Below, piece after piece: positions 54,001 through 64,000 of a stretch of DNA of 64,000 nt. Positions within the stretch are counted from its first letter, which is position 1. Each line of letters starts with the position of its first letter. A program made the translations under genes and the position numbers. Source of the stretch: Golubevia sp. BC0850 (Eukaryota; Basidiomycota; Exobasidiomycetes; Golubeviales; Golubeviaceae); NCBI GenBank assembly GCA_012976225.1, contig JAAVVG010000020.1, forward strand, positions 124,001-188,000, in the 5' to 3' direction. The notes beneath the pieces were generated by a model that worked only from the letters and a program-made list of their open reading frames with translations, did no database searches and was not told the DNA's origin.

Positions 54001-57000
54001 GGATGGGACTTGAGCCTCCAGCTGGACGTTGATAGCAGCTCCGACATCTCCAGTGAGCTGAATATCTGGGAAAGCTGCTTGGACCAATTCTTGACCTTCC
54101 CAGAAGATAGTTAGACCCTGAGGGAAGGATACGACAGCATCGAAGGGACCTGAATTTAACAAGCTCCCCTGTAGCACGGCGCTGAAGGTGTCTGGCTGAG
54201 GATTCTGGATAGTAACAGTGTCGATGTTGAGGATGGCTTGGTCTACGATCTTCTGAACGATAGGGGCAGCCAAAGGTGGTAAGAGCTTGTCTAGGGTCTC
54301 ATCGGTTCCGAGAGGGACCTCAGTTTGAGAGATGGTTAGAGAAGTTCCGTAGTCACCGATGAGAGTATCAGCAGTGATGACTAGATCGACTTCTGCGACT
54401 GAGAAGGCTCTTCTGATGTAGGTTGGAAGATCGAAGCCAGTGTAGAGGTTTCTCTTCTGAATGACGTTGCGTAGAGCGACGTTTGAGTGGTGCTCGTCGG
54501 CTGCTGCGACTAGAGCTCCTGGGTTGGAACCGACTCCCATCAGAAGCTGAGCGCCCTCGTTTTCCTCCTCGAAGTCGAAAGACTCTTCTCTGGCATCTCT
54601 CTTGGTGGCGATGGTACCATCGGCTCCGCTAGTTGCTGTGTAGGTGTATCCTCCAAGTTGAACGACTCCATCTAGAGGAGCTGGATCTTGGCCAGACTTG
54701 ATGGCAAAAGCTCTGACGACGGCGAACAGATCGGGTGGGAAGAGATTGAGAGCTAGAGGAATGTTTGGACTTGCTGAGACTTGCTTTCCAGCCGCAGGGA
54801 AGTTCAAAGAAGTGTCGATATCAGCGATGAATACTCCAGCGGCAGAGACTTTGGCTGAGATGTGTTGAAGGTTCAGGGAGGCTGTGAAAGGGTTGTTGAG
54901 TCCTACGATCGAGTTGGCGACGTTGTCGACGACAGCGGTAGTATCGAGAACGGTGAGATTGGCTCCTTGAACTAGCTTGACTTGAAGTCCTGGAAGAGTG
55001 GTATTGAGACGAAGGTTGGAGAAGGTTGGAACCAGAGACTCGACGTCGGAAGATCCAGAGAACCCGTTGATGTCTAGAGCAGTGTCTTGACCGCTGACAA
55101 ATCGATTCAAAGTCTCAAGACCTTTTGGATCTCTGTTTGGATCGAAGAAGGAGGTGGCAGCGACATTGTTCTCTCCGATCTTGAGGTTGAGGTTGGGAAG
55201 AGTGACGTTTCCGAGATTGACTCCCGAGTTGGCCAAAAGGAAGTTGGCACTTCCTACAGTCAAGTTTAAGTTCGAAGGATTGACCAGAGCGGTTCCGACT
55301 GCCAAGGCGATAGCGTCCGTGGTCCCTCCTGTGACGTCTACCGATGTGATGAGAGTTGGGTACTTGGTCAAAGATTGAAGTCCTAGCAGTCCAGTTCCAA
55401 CGTCGAAGGCGATTCCGTTTAGTAGAACTCTTCCGATTGGAGTGTCGGTGACTGCTTTGGCCGAACCTTTGGTGACAAAACCAGTCTTTTCAGAGAAGGT
55501 AAAGGCGTTCTGGAAGATGATGAGCTCCTCTCTGGCATCATCGGTAGTGTTTGGTAGCTTGAGCATGGTTGGAGGAATTGTGAGTGTGATGTTTCCAGCA
55601 GTTTGACCGGCGGAGATGACGTCCAGATGAGTTGAAGAGTTACTGAAATCAGACTCAGCAGACCCGACCAGGACTCCGTTGTACTCGATGTTGAGGAGCG
55701 TAGCAAGGCTGACGATGTCTAAGGAGAACCCGAAAGGAAGTCCTAGCTGTCCTACCAACGAGTCGGCTGTTCGGAGGAGAGGGGCAAGGGAGAAGGTGAG
55801 AAGGTGAGAAATCTCAAGCTTTTCGAGGTTGCATGGCCGCCTTCATGACGCTCTCAAAGGAGACAAGGCTTAACTTACAAGAGAGAGTTGGATTGTATGG
55901 CATCGCTGCGTCGTAGACTAGCGAGAGGTAGTTGATGGTGATACCCTTGATTGGATTGATTGGGTTTGGGGATTTGAGAGGGATTTGCACTTCCAAAGCC
56001 TTGATTCCAGTGCTCAACCATGAGATAATGTCACCGTTCTCTTGTTGAGTAGAACGTCCTTTGGCTTGAACTGGGACGCTCTCTCCGTTGATGTAGCCAG
56101 TGAAGATCTCTCCCATGAGAGCAAGAGCGGACGCATTATCGGCTTGAGAGAACAAACGACCAGATAGTTGAACGGTGTTGATACCTCTGAGAGAAGAAAG
56201 AGAGAAGATGAGGAGAGAGAAGGTGAAAATTGGGTCGGTTGGGAGAGATCGGTCTGGTTGTTCAAAATCGTACTTACTGGGTGAGGTTCAATCCAGTAGC
56301 AGTGACAGCGGCGATATACAGATCTTTGTAGAAAAGATCCAAGTTGAGAGTTCCGATTTGAAGATTGAAAGGCGAAGGGTTGTTCAAGGCAGAGATGGCG
56401 GTGGTAGAGATTCCACCCGCTGGATCGTCTCCTGGCAACTGGAAGTCTAGAAGCTTGACGTCGTTTCCAAAGTTGTTGATACCTTTGATGACTACGTTTT
56501 TGCTAAACTCTAGATTCTTGTAAGTTGGTAGGAAGGAGAAGGCCTCAACGTGAACGTTTGGACACTTGAGCTTCCAGGTGAACTCTTCGGTTTGAATCAA
56601 GAATGCTGCGAATTCTCCAAAGGCTTCCTCGTCGACGATGTTAAAGTGAGTAGCCTGGGAGGAAATAGAAAAGTAAGTACAACGCAATTGACTGCAAAGA
56701 AGCGGAGAGGACTTACTTGCTTCAATCGTCCCTGTGGAGAAGGAGAAAATGGAGAGAAGTCTAGGTTAGATGAGATGTTGAAACCTTTCAGCCTTCCATC
56801 GAGCACACAAAATCTGGAACTTAGATCCATACATGTCCAGCGGCGACCCCTAGGTAATCCAGCTTCATCGTTCCGAGGTGTACCTCTCTCATGTTAGGAG
56901 GAGGAGTCATCCATAAGACATCAATGTCTTCTCTGAAGTAGAGGTGAGCAGGGAAGATACCGACTTTCTTGACCTGCCCTTCCAAGACCAAAGGGAACGA

Positions 57001-57655
57001 GGTGTTCCCAATTGATGAAATGTTGGCTGATCAGGAGCAAAGACCAATAAGCAGACGGGCGAGAGGGGGTGAAGAGAGCGTCAGAGAGTCAAGTCGATCT
57101 TGGGATCCTCGTTCTTCTCCAAAGAGCTTCTAACTGACCTTGATGAACGTGAATGTTTGAGGTAGCAAGGGCATGTTCTTACATGATTAGAATAGTATGG
57201 GATAGAATAGCGAGAGAAGCAGAAATGGGAAGTGGCAAGGGAAGTTAGCAACGTTCTATGTACCTCGCCTCTTTTTCCTTCCCTCTGCCCCACCGTCTCT
57301 TCCCTTCCGTCCCCTCTCAAACTCATGTTGATCATTTCTGTGATCTCAGTGAGAGCCCTCTTAGACACCATAACTCACCTCCGATAGCATAGAGAACGAT
57401 GGTCAAAACGATGGCTAGAGTGACGAGGAGAACGATCGGAGCTAAGAATAGACAACACGCTCCCAATTTCCGAGTGAGATACTTCTTCTGATAAGGAGTC
57501 CCTCTAGCAGCTAAGAATCCAATAGGTTGACGACCTGGTTGGAAGAGAGCAGCACCATTGGGAGCAGTTCCAGCACCAGCCTTGCGACTCGAATTGGCGG
57601 AGCGTCTCCTGAGGTCCTCTCTTGAACCATACGCTGATGGCTCTGAAGTTGGCAT
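48009..57655 (-). CDS. Giant type II membrane protein with tandem DUF3712-like domains, about 2,580 aa
   Basis: About 19 exons are inferred. The first is 57655-57380, the largest is 55766-53470, and the last is 48406-48009. Several are tiny (15, 39, 39 and 41 nt). The N-terminus is an 80-residue Ser/Arg-rich cytosolic tail ending QKKYLTRKLGACC, then one membrane span (FLAPIVLLVTLAIVLTIVLYAI). The rest is a run of similar beta-rich units, each with an LPFG/IPFDV-like strand, a 'NPS' turn (NPSPFNLQIG, NPSNLNLTVG, NPSQVGLALS, NPSDITIGTG) and an 'F...FL.N..F.W.L' helix-strand pair. These match the fungal DUF3712 architecture, related to LEA/AsmA-like lipid-binding or adhesion folds. The C-terminus is Ser/Ala-rich. 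There is no signal peptide, so topology is inferred as type II with an extracytoplasmic body. Function is not known; a cell-wall-facing structural or lipid-handling role is inference. Confidence 0.88.
56717..56731 (-). other. 15-nt microexon of the DUF3712 gene
   Basis: Reading minus, ...CTCCACAG|GGACGATTGAAGCAA|GTAAGT gives an in-frame exon encoding GRLKQ. It lies between introns of about 101 nt and 62 nt. It joins ...AAGH and ATHFNIVDE without a frame change, so splicing that skipped it would stay in frame and remove five residues. Confidence 0.75.
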
Positions 57656-58627
57656 CTTGAGGTTACTTGAAGTTGAGGTTGAGGGAATACGGGGGATTGA
57701 CAGATGAAGAGGAAAGGGGTTGAAGGTTGCCTTGCGATTCTACTTGAAGAGAGGGGAACCCTCGCGAAGTTGAATGAAGGAAAAATAGAAGAGAGGGAGA
57801 AGACGAAGCGGGAAGGAAGGGGGAGGAAATGGGGAGAGGGGAGAGGTAATGGGTTGAGGAAAAGAATCAAAGAGGAAAAGATAAAGAAAACGCGGGGAAG
57901 GGAAGAAGAAGAGAGAAGGCAAGATTTCAAAACGAATGATGAAAAAAACTGACTCAGACGCGGCCCAGACTGACAAGACCCTCTTGCCGCTTCAAAGTCA
58001 GCCTTCTCAAAATCTTACCATCTCACCCCAGAAAACATTGGACTCTATGTAATTTCACGACCAAAATCTGTTGAACAACAGCCTTCCCCGCCAGGCAGAG
58101 AGACCCAGCAGCAGTCTGGAAGAGCTGTTGGTGGAGGTTCTTCCTTCGTCTCCCCCTCCTCTCTGCTGGCTGTCTCACTTTCAAAATGGCATATGGCATG
58201 GCATCAGAGTGTCACAAGATCTCGATTCTCGAGCACAAGTCCTTTCTCACAGCCCCACCCTGCTTACTGTTGCTCTCTTGTCCTCTTCCTCTTGTCCTTA
58301 CCATGACAACCAACCTCCCTCTATTAATAAACGACCCTCAAAATCAAATTAAATTCTGGGAGGCTGAAAATCGGAAAACGAGAGAAAACTGAAAAAGCTC
58401 CCAATTCGGTGGTGGCTCCGGGATTGACTTATAAGCGAGCATCGCTAAGTAGGCAGCGTGAAACCGAGTTTCCCCCTTCCTCTCTCTCATCTTGACCTGA
58501 AATCGTTGACAATATTGAGTTCTTTTGATCTTGTATTCAACTTCAGTACGTGAGTCGAAGTGTTGCGTCTTTCAATCTGGGCGACTGACTCACACTCTCG
58601 ACTTTGCCAATCTCTTTCACTCAGAGA
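57656..58627. other. Divergent intergenic region
   Basis: It separates the start of the giant DUF3712 gene (minus) from the saccharopine-dehydrogenase-like gene (plus). A strong purine tract occupies about 57775-57925 on the plus strand, giving a pyrimidine-rich leader for the minus gene. A CTTATAAG element near 58430 may serve the plus gene. No coding sequence is supported. Confidence 0.45.
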
Positions 58628-60439
58628 ATGAGCGAGCAACAAAAGAATTACGACGTCGTCATCTTTGGCGCAACTGGATACACAGGATGTCTTTGTGCAA
58701 AGTGAGAGACTGTGTATTCCTTGCTGTAGCGACGCAAGGAGAATCAAAGTTCGGATGAGACTACTGACCCAACTCAACCCGATCCAGATACTTGGCTCAA
58801 CACTCTGGAAACCCATCTTGGGCCCTAGCAGGACGTAATCCGGAGAGATTAGAAGCTCTTAGCAAAAAGTTAGGCCTATCGTCGAAGGTCGGAACTATCG
58901 TTGCTGAGACGTCAGATTTAGATTCCTTGAGAAAGATGGTTCAACAAACGAAAGCGATCATCAACGTCGCTGGACCTTTCAGAAAGTTGGGAGCTGAAAA
59001 GGTTGTTAAAGCTTGTGTTGAGAATGGAGTCGGTTATGCTGATCTATCTGGAGAGTCAGCTTTCAATGCATCACTCAATAAATACCACGAAGAAGCAAAG
59101 AGGACTGGAGCTATCATCGCTCCTAGTGTTGGGTTTGACTGTGAGTTCTTGAGTAAGAAAATCATCACTTTTGAATGTAGCCAATGACTGAGCTCTTGAT
59201 TTGCTCCGACCTTCTCTAATCTCATTCTTCTGTCCTCCAGCTCTTCCTTTCGATCTTGCGGTCTATTTGGCAGCTGAGCACCTCTCCCTCCCAGTCGAAG
59301 ATGCTTTGGTCGGAGTAGCAGCTGTTGGCGGTGTATCTGCTGGTACGATTCTCAGTGGAATCGACATGGCTGAACAAGACAGAACTCAGCTTCAATCCTC
59401 AGCTCCTGACTGGCTATCTCCTATCAAAGGTATTCACCATCTCAACTTTCAACCAGCCATCTACTTCTCCGCTTTCAATAAGTATGGTCTATGGAGCCCA
59501 ACCAGTCCTCACAATCATAGAATCGTTAACAGAACTTGGGGACTACTTCAAGAATTCAAAAAGAAGGGTCAAAATGATGGACCATCTTACTCACCAACCT
59601 TCCAGTACAGAGATGGTGTGATCGTTCCTTACTTCCTGGTAGCTTTCATCGTCAGTGTGGTTATCAAAATCAACATGACGTTGATGGCTTATATTCCTCC
59701 AGTGAGTAAGAGAAGGCGCAGAGATGTAAGATGCTCCAAAAGCTAGGCTGACTTCTTTCGATTTCTCCTCCACAGATTCGCTGGGCTGTTCGCTCTCTTC
59801 TTCCTCGTAATTGGGGACCTTCTGAAAGGTAGGCTTAAAATTTCTTTGGCAGAACGTCCATAGCAACACTGAATGGGTTGTAGGATGAGCGCGCCCTCTA
59901 AACCTCCGCCTCTCTCTCTCTCTCTTATCTATTCTTCTCTCCCGTTCGCTTAAAGTCAAAACATCAACGGCTCTATGGATCTCAGAGCTGTTGTTAAGAA
60001 CAAGGACGGATCCAAAGCAAGCATTTGTCGAATGAAAGCCAAAGGAGACCCAGTGAGTCATCCTAATTCTCTCCTTTCTCGTCACAGCTTTGTCCTCCAT
60101 TTGACACCTCTTTATTTTAATCACACATCCTTCTTCTAGGGCTACCACCTCACTGCTCGTATGATCACTGAGACTGCCCTGACTATTGCTCTAGAACCAC
60201 GCTCATCTCTGCCTGCCATTGGAAGAGGGGGCGGTGTTCACACTTCTGGTGAGTTTTTTACACGAGGATCCAAGATATAAAGTCGGAGGAAGATTCACAT
60301 TCTCTGATTTATTTTACTCCCTCGCTATTTCTCAGCTACCATGGGAGGACAGACGCTCGCAGGTAGACTGGTCAAGTACGCTGGATTTGAGATTCAGACA
60401 TCTTCGTACTCTGAGAATGATTCCAAGAAGATCAAGTAG
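58628..60439 (+). CDS. Saccharopine-dehydrogenase-like oxidoreductase (SCCPDH type)
   Basis: The gene starts MSEQQKNYDVVIFGATGYTG and ends SENDSKKIK through seven exons. The Rossmann motif GATGYTG at residues 13-19 is followed by WALAGRNPERLEAL and the family block INVAGPFRKLGAEKVVKACVENGVGYADLSGE. GFDSLPFDLAVYLA matches the conserved GFDS-P-D motif. One membrane-like span (YFLVAFIVSVVIKINMTLMAY) lies in the second half. The C-terminus has the GYxxTARM...GGGVHTSATMGGQTLAGRLVKYAG layout typical of this group. Despite the name, these proteins are not the lysine-pathway enzymes Lys1 or Lys9. They are found on lipid droplets or mitochondria in other eukaryotes, and their substrates are unclear. 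Exon junctions all keep the frame. Confidence 0.9.
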
Positions 60440-60750
60440 CCTAGCGCTTTCGTTTACCAAACAAATTTGTAGAGAAATCGCTAGTTTGTATCAATCGATG
60501 TTTTTGCTTTCTCAAGCCTCAGACTAGAAGAAAAAGCGCGAGAAAGGGTATCAGAATTTCTGGGGTGACAGGTAAGCAGTTGCGCGAGAACGATCCGAAA
60601 AGCAGCTTGAAGAGATGAGAAGGAATCAAAAACTTCGAGACCGGTAGGGAGAGAATTGGGAGCAGGGGCTGATCTACAAAGTTTGCGGAGAGAACGAACA
60701 AGGTAAGGAGAGGGAGAGATGATGATGAGAAAAAGCGAGCTCGACCGAAT

Positions 60751-62463
60751 CTAGTTGATTGGGATGTTAACACATCCGAACTGCGATGAGAGATCGGATG
60801 TGAGGGGGCAAGAGTCAGTGAGGGTTGCACAGGAAAAAGATCCCGCCTCGCTCCCAATCTATTTCGGCTTCTTGTACTTCTTTCTACTCACGTTGATGAG
60901 ACCGTCTTGGGTGACATGGTCACAGCACAAGCTCTTTTGACTACAGACGTTTTGAGCGGCGATGGGAAGAACGCCAATCGGAAGTTGAGAACAGCTCTGC
61001 TCAGGAGGTGCAGAGAAGAGACGAGTGAAGAAAGCGAGAGTTAGCGACAAGGGGAGGGAGAACATCTTCAGCCTTGTCTGCGCACTTACCAAAGCAATGT
61101 TCCCAACGACATTGTCAAGTCCAGCCAATCCAGCCAAAGTCTGCTTCTTGCTCTCGTCGGTGATTTCCTGGTTGCAGCATGAGACTGTTCCGGTACTGCA
61201 TTTGCCGACAGTCGAGTTGGCTCTACGAGAAGGCCTTTGGCCTTTTCCGTCTTGGCTTCTCTCCATCATTATCTCGTGAACGTACATCATAGCTTGATCA
61301 TTTAAGTTCTCTCTAGTAATGAGACCTCCGAGTCCTCCGGGGTTGCCCAACTCAGAAAGGAAGTCGAGTTGTCTCTTAGTGCTTTGACCAGCTAGACTGC
61401 CAATCCCACCAACAGCATTAAGGAGATCGAGTTGACGTCTTGAAGGGAGTCCTCCTGAAGCTAGAGAAGTAATGGCATCGGTACCTGGCACACTCCCAAG
61501 AGCATCTACCAAACGCTTTTGAGCTTCAGTTCCAGTAGAGAGGATTTCAGGGATGATGTCTGAACCCGGTAGAGCTCTGAGACCCATTTGGAGACGCTTG
61601 TTGTGCTGAACATCTCTCTCGATAGGTAGATCAGCTCCAGATAGAAGGTTTCCTGTTGGTAGGGAGTCGAGCAGATCCAGTTGGCGCTTGAATTCAGATT
61701 GTCCTTCGGTTTGACCTCCAGCCAGAGCGTTTAGAATCTCGAGTTGTCTCTTTTCAGAAGAAGAAGCGATACCGGCAAGACCTCCGACTGCCTCCAAAAT
61801 CTCCATTTGCCTATGAGGGGTGAGAAAGAGGGAGAAGGAAGAACCAAAATGAATGAAAGGTCGGCGAAAGTTCCCAAAGTATCGACGGCTGAGGTTGACA
61901 CAGCAATAAGAACTCACCTCTTGGTAGGAGAGGCTCCACTGAGAATACCTTCTGCAGCAGTCACAGGATCGGCCAGACGTTTGAGAGGGACTGGAGAAGA
62001 AGGTGCGAGTCCTCCTAGACCACCGAGTTGGTTCAAAATTTCGAACTGTCTCCTGGTTGGAAGTCCACCTCCTAAGATCCCGGTCAACATGTCGGCTCCT
62101 GGAATTGAATCGGTAGAAAGACGCTTTTCTTGAGACACCAATTCTTGGATTGCACGCTTGACTGCCGTGACACCTTCCAAGCTGTTAGTGAGAGTAGTAA
62201 TCGGAAGTGCTGAGGTGCTTAGGCGTTTGACAGGGAGAGCTCCACCACCAATTTGAGTGAGTTCCGAGAGAGGGTTTTCACCTTGAAGAAGACGTTTCTC
62301 TTCAGTGATCTCTTGATTTGCCCAAGCCATCGTGGCGGCCATTGAGACGAAAGATAGAAGACGTAAGAACTGATAGGGGAGAAAAAAAGAGGGGGGGGGG
62401 GAGAAAAATCAGCTTGAAGCCTTGCAGGCTGGTAAAAGGGAAGCCAGGGATACTTACTTGCAT
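60751..62463 (-). CDS. Hum3-like secreted protein: Kex2-type repeats fused to a class I hydrophobin, 437 aa
   Basis: Five exons, 62463-62458 (M-Q only), 62369-61918, 61810-61090, 60996-60892 and 60780-60751, total exactly 438 codons. After a signal peptide (about 20 residues, ending AWANQE) come about thirteen segments of 10-30 residues, each bounded by KR or RR. Repeated cores read KR-Q(L/M/F)-E/D-(I/L/F)-L-N/D/E-x-(L/V)-G/P (for example QFEILNQLGG, QMEILEAVGG, QLDLLNAVGG, QLDFLSELGN), alternating with L-start segments (LSTDSIPGADML, LVDALGSVPGTDA). A final site RPSRR|ANSTVG precedes an eight-cysteine class I hydrophobin domain (KCSTGTVSCC, SCSQL, VCSQKSLCC, FGCVNIPIN). Kex2 would release short amphipathic peptides and one hydrophobin. 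This is the layout of Ustilago maydis Hum3, with peptide parts resembling repellent Rep1. Confidence 0.93.
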
Positions 62464-63776
62464 GGTAATGATTGGAGAGGGTGAAGTGATTGAAAGTGAG
62501 TGAAAAGAGAAGTGTTGCTTGCTGGAACAGTTGAGAAGAGAGAGAAAGATGGGGATCATTCTTACTTTCGAGTCGGAAAGATCACTCTTTAAAGGACAGA
62601 TGCCTGTCTATTTTCGATTCGAAAGCCTTTCGAGATAGCAACATTCCTCAGCTGCAGAACTTATGTATGTACATACGTAAACAGTATGTACACACGCACA
62701 CCTGTCCCAAGTGCAGGATCGCCACCTTTGGCTGATCAGCTGTCGAAGAGAAGTGATCGGACTTTCCTTAAACAGCGTGCCCGTAAAAGAAAAGAAAAGA
62801 TTGGCATGCATATACTCAAAATGATGACGTGTACTGTGCGACCGTGCCTATAAAAGTAAATCTGTGCGAGGGCCCAACCTTTTCGATGCCGTCCATTCCG
62901 TCTTGCGACTTCTAAATCAAGCAAGTCAATCTGCCAACGTCTTTCAGAAAGTTATATGTACAGCAGCGAGGACTTGACTGGTTTGTTGACAGGAAGGGAG
63001 GCAGACGCAGTCGATGACGAGTCAGTCAGGGGGCGGACTAGGCGTCTTTTCGATTCCAGTGATGCCAGTGACACACACATATGTACAAAGGATACGCATT
63101 ACGCGTATGCAAATCCTTGAAACGATATACCACCTGCCAGAATCTGAAGATTCGAACATGAGAGAGAGTGAGATGGTGGCCGGTGGCAAAAGAGAGTCAT
63201 GTCAAGCGACGCGAACGCGAGTAGCATTCTCCTACTCTCAGGTTGTAGAAAGGATAATATAAGCCCCCAGAAACTACAGGATAGACCTCCTTTGAGGCAC
63301 TCAGGATACCAGTGCTGTGATGTCCTCCCTCTTTGCCAAGCGAGGGTGGACGGTTTGCTGCTCCGTGGTGGTTAAGGATCTTGATAGACAATAGGACAAG
63401 TTGGCCAAGGGAGATTGAAGGGTTTTTGGTGGCAAAGCTAGGACTACTGGAGTGGCCAAGTCTGGAGGAGAGAGAGTCAAAAAAGAGTGTGTCAGGCCGT
63501 TAAAGCTCGAATGCGATGACCTATTTAGTATTTCTCCCCCCCCCCGGTCTCTATTCCATTTATAGAGTGTCTAGGACACATACATACCGAAGTGACCGGA
63601 GAGGACAGGAGTGTCCGCTTTGAGACGTTGATTCGTGACTTCATTCCTGCGAGCTGCTTCTCATCTAACAGGACGGCGGACCTCCTGATTTTGAAGTGTT
63701 TTTCCATTTTCACCCCAGCTTCTCCAACCTCTCCGGCATCAATCTTTTGCACATGAGAGACTAGAGACTCCCGCCT
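62464..63776. other. Upstream region of the Hum3-like gene, no supported gene
   Basis: The region holds the TATGTACA motif cluster. There is a TTTAAAG element on the minus strand about 130 bp before the start codon and a TATAAAA on the plus strand near 62850 with no clear gene behind it. A G run sits at about 62390 (inside intron 1 of the gene) and a C run at about 63537. A plus-strand frame 63014-63262 was not accepted. Confidence 0.5.
62666..63087. promoter_or_regulatory. Four copies of TATGTACA upstream of the Hum3-like gene
   Basis: TATGTACA is seen at 62666-62673 (within the palindrome GTATGTACATAC), 62685-62692, 62955-62962 and 63080-63087. These lie 200 to 625 bp upstream of the start codon at 62463. 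The core TGTACA is itself a palindrome, as expected for a dimeric DNA-binding protein. No matching factor is known to me; the role is inference. Confidence 0.5.
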
Positions 63777-64000
63777 AGGAGCTAGCTGGGGAATTGAAGC
63801 TTGAAGTTGGGTCAGTTGAGCCCGAGGTGGCAGACACCACCATTGACGATGGCCACGAAACCCGACCTCTCCTTCTCCTAGGTCGTCTGCTAGAGCATCC
63901 GACTTTCCGAGTAGTGGATTGTGGAGCTGCTAGGCAGCAGCAAGCTGAAGATCTCACTTCATCTACTGAGTGTAGGTTCGGCATCAAGCAGGAATCGTCC
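63777..64000 (+). CDS. Possible partial exon running off the right edge
   Basis: A plus-strand frame is open for the last 74 codons, beginning right after CCGCCTAG, which could be a splice acceptor. Its translation (ELAGELKLEVGSVEPEVADT..., ...RVVDCGAARQQQAEDL...) is acidic and protein-like, but no domain is recognised. The opposite strand also has a 70-codon frame here, so coding is uncertain. Confidence 0.25.

Noticed and set aside
63080-63092. ACAAAGGA near 63085 as a pheromone-response element of the Ustilago Prf1 type (ACAAAGGGA)
   Set aside because: One base is missing from the consensus and only one copy is present, so chance is a sufficient explanation.

Overview
The window is nuclear DNA of a filamentous or dimorphic basidiomycete fungus. 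Genes are close together on both strands. Each is cut by several short GT-AG introns, mostly 50-150 nt, and intergenic DNA is rich in purine or pyrimidine tracts. The taxonomic clue is a secreted protein made of Kex2-type repeats fused to a class I hydrophobin (60751-62463). This is the architecture known from Hum3 of the smut Ustilago maydis, so a smut-related lineage (Ustilaginomycotina) is a reasonable guess but not proven. I found no rRNA, tRNA, CRISPR array, convincing transposon or viral remnant.

Left third (1-23 kb). An unrecognised Ser/Gln-rich protein (912-2774, minus) and a classical SDR (3974-5580, minus) come first. Then comes a fungal transcription factor with a Fungal_trans-like middle domain but no visible zinc cluster (6904-10106), an ATX1 copper chaperone (10842-11687) and a secreted GMC oxidoreductase (12460-14880). 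A Dal5-type MFS transporter (15148-17332, minus) follows, and then a 1197-aa multi-span membrane protein with a long Ser-rich tail (18896-22898).

Middle (23-43 kb). An alpha/beta-hydrolase gene (23591-25349, minus) carries three single-base indels and has lost its oxyanion motif, so it looks like a pseudogene. Next are a mannitol-dehydrogenase/sorbose-reductase-like SDR (25911-27564), the four-RRM protein MRN1 (29000-31691, minus), the PKA catalytic subunit (33533-35617, minus) and an FHS/L-fucose-type sugar transporter (36624-38178, minus). A head-to-head pair closes this part: IFA38 3-ketoacyl-CoA reductase (39771-41579, minus) and a steroid 5-alpha-reductase-family membrane enzyme (41700-42984). 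The PKA gene needs a 5-nt microexon to encode its conserved kinase core.

Right third (43-64 kb) is rich in cell-surface and secretory genes. It holds a short class I hydrophobin (44089-44976), the HDEL/KDEL receptor ERD2 (45570-46957, minus), a giant type II membrane protein of about 2,580 residues built from tandem DUF3712-like units (48009-57655, minus), a saccharopine-dehydrogenase-like oxidoreductase (58628-60439) and the Hum3-like repeat-hydrophobin (60751-62463, minus). The two hydrophobins are paralogues with matching exon sizes. The region upstream of the Hum3-like gene has four copies of an 8-bp motif, TATGTACA.

All gene models were spliced by eye from splice-site consensus, reading frame and family motifs. 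For the ATX1, SDR, transcription-factor, GMC, PKA, ERD2, 1197-aa and both hydrophobin models the summed exon lengths are exact multiples of three.
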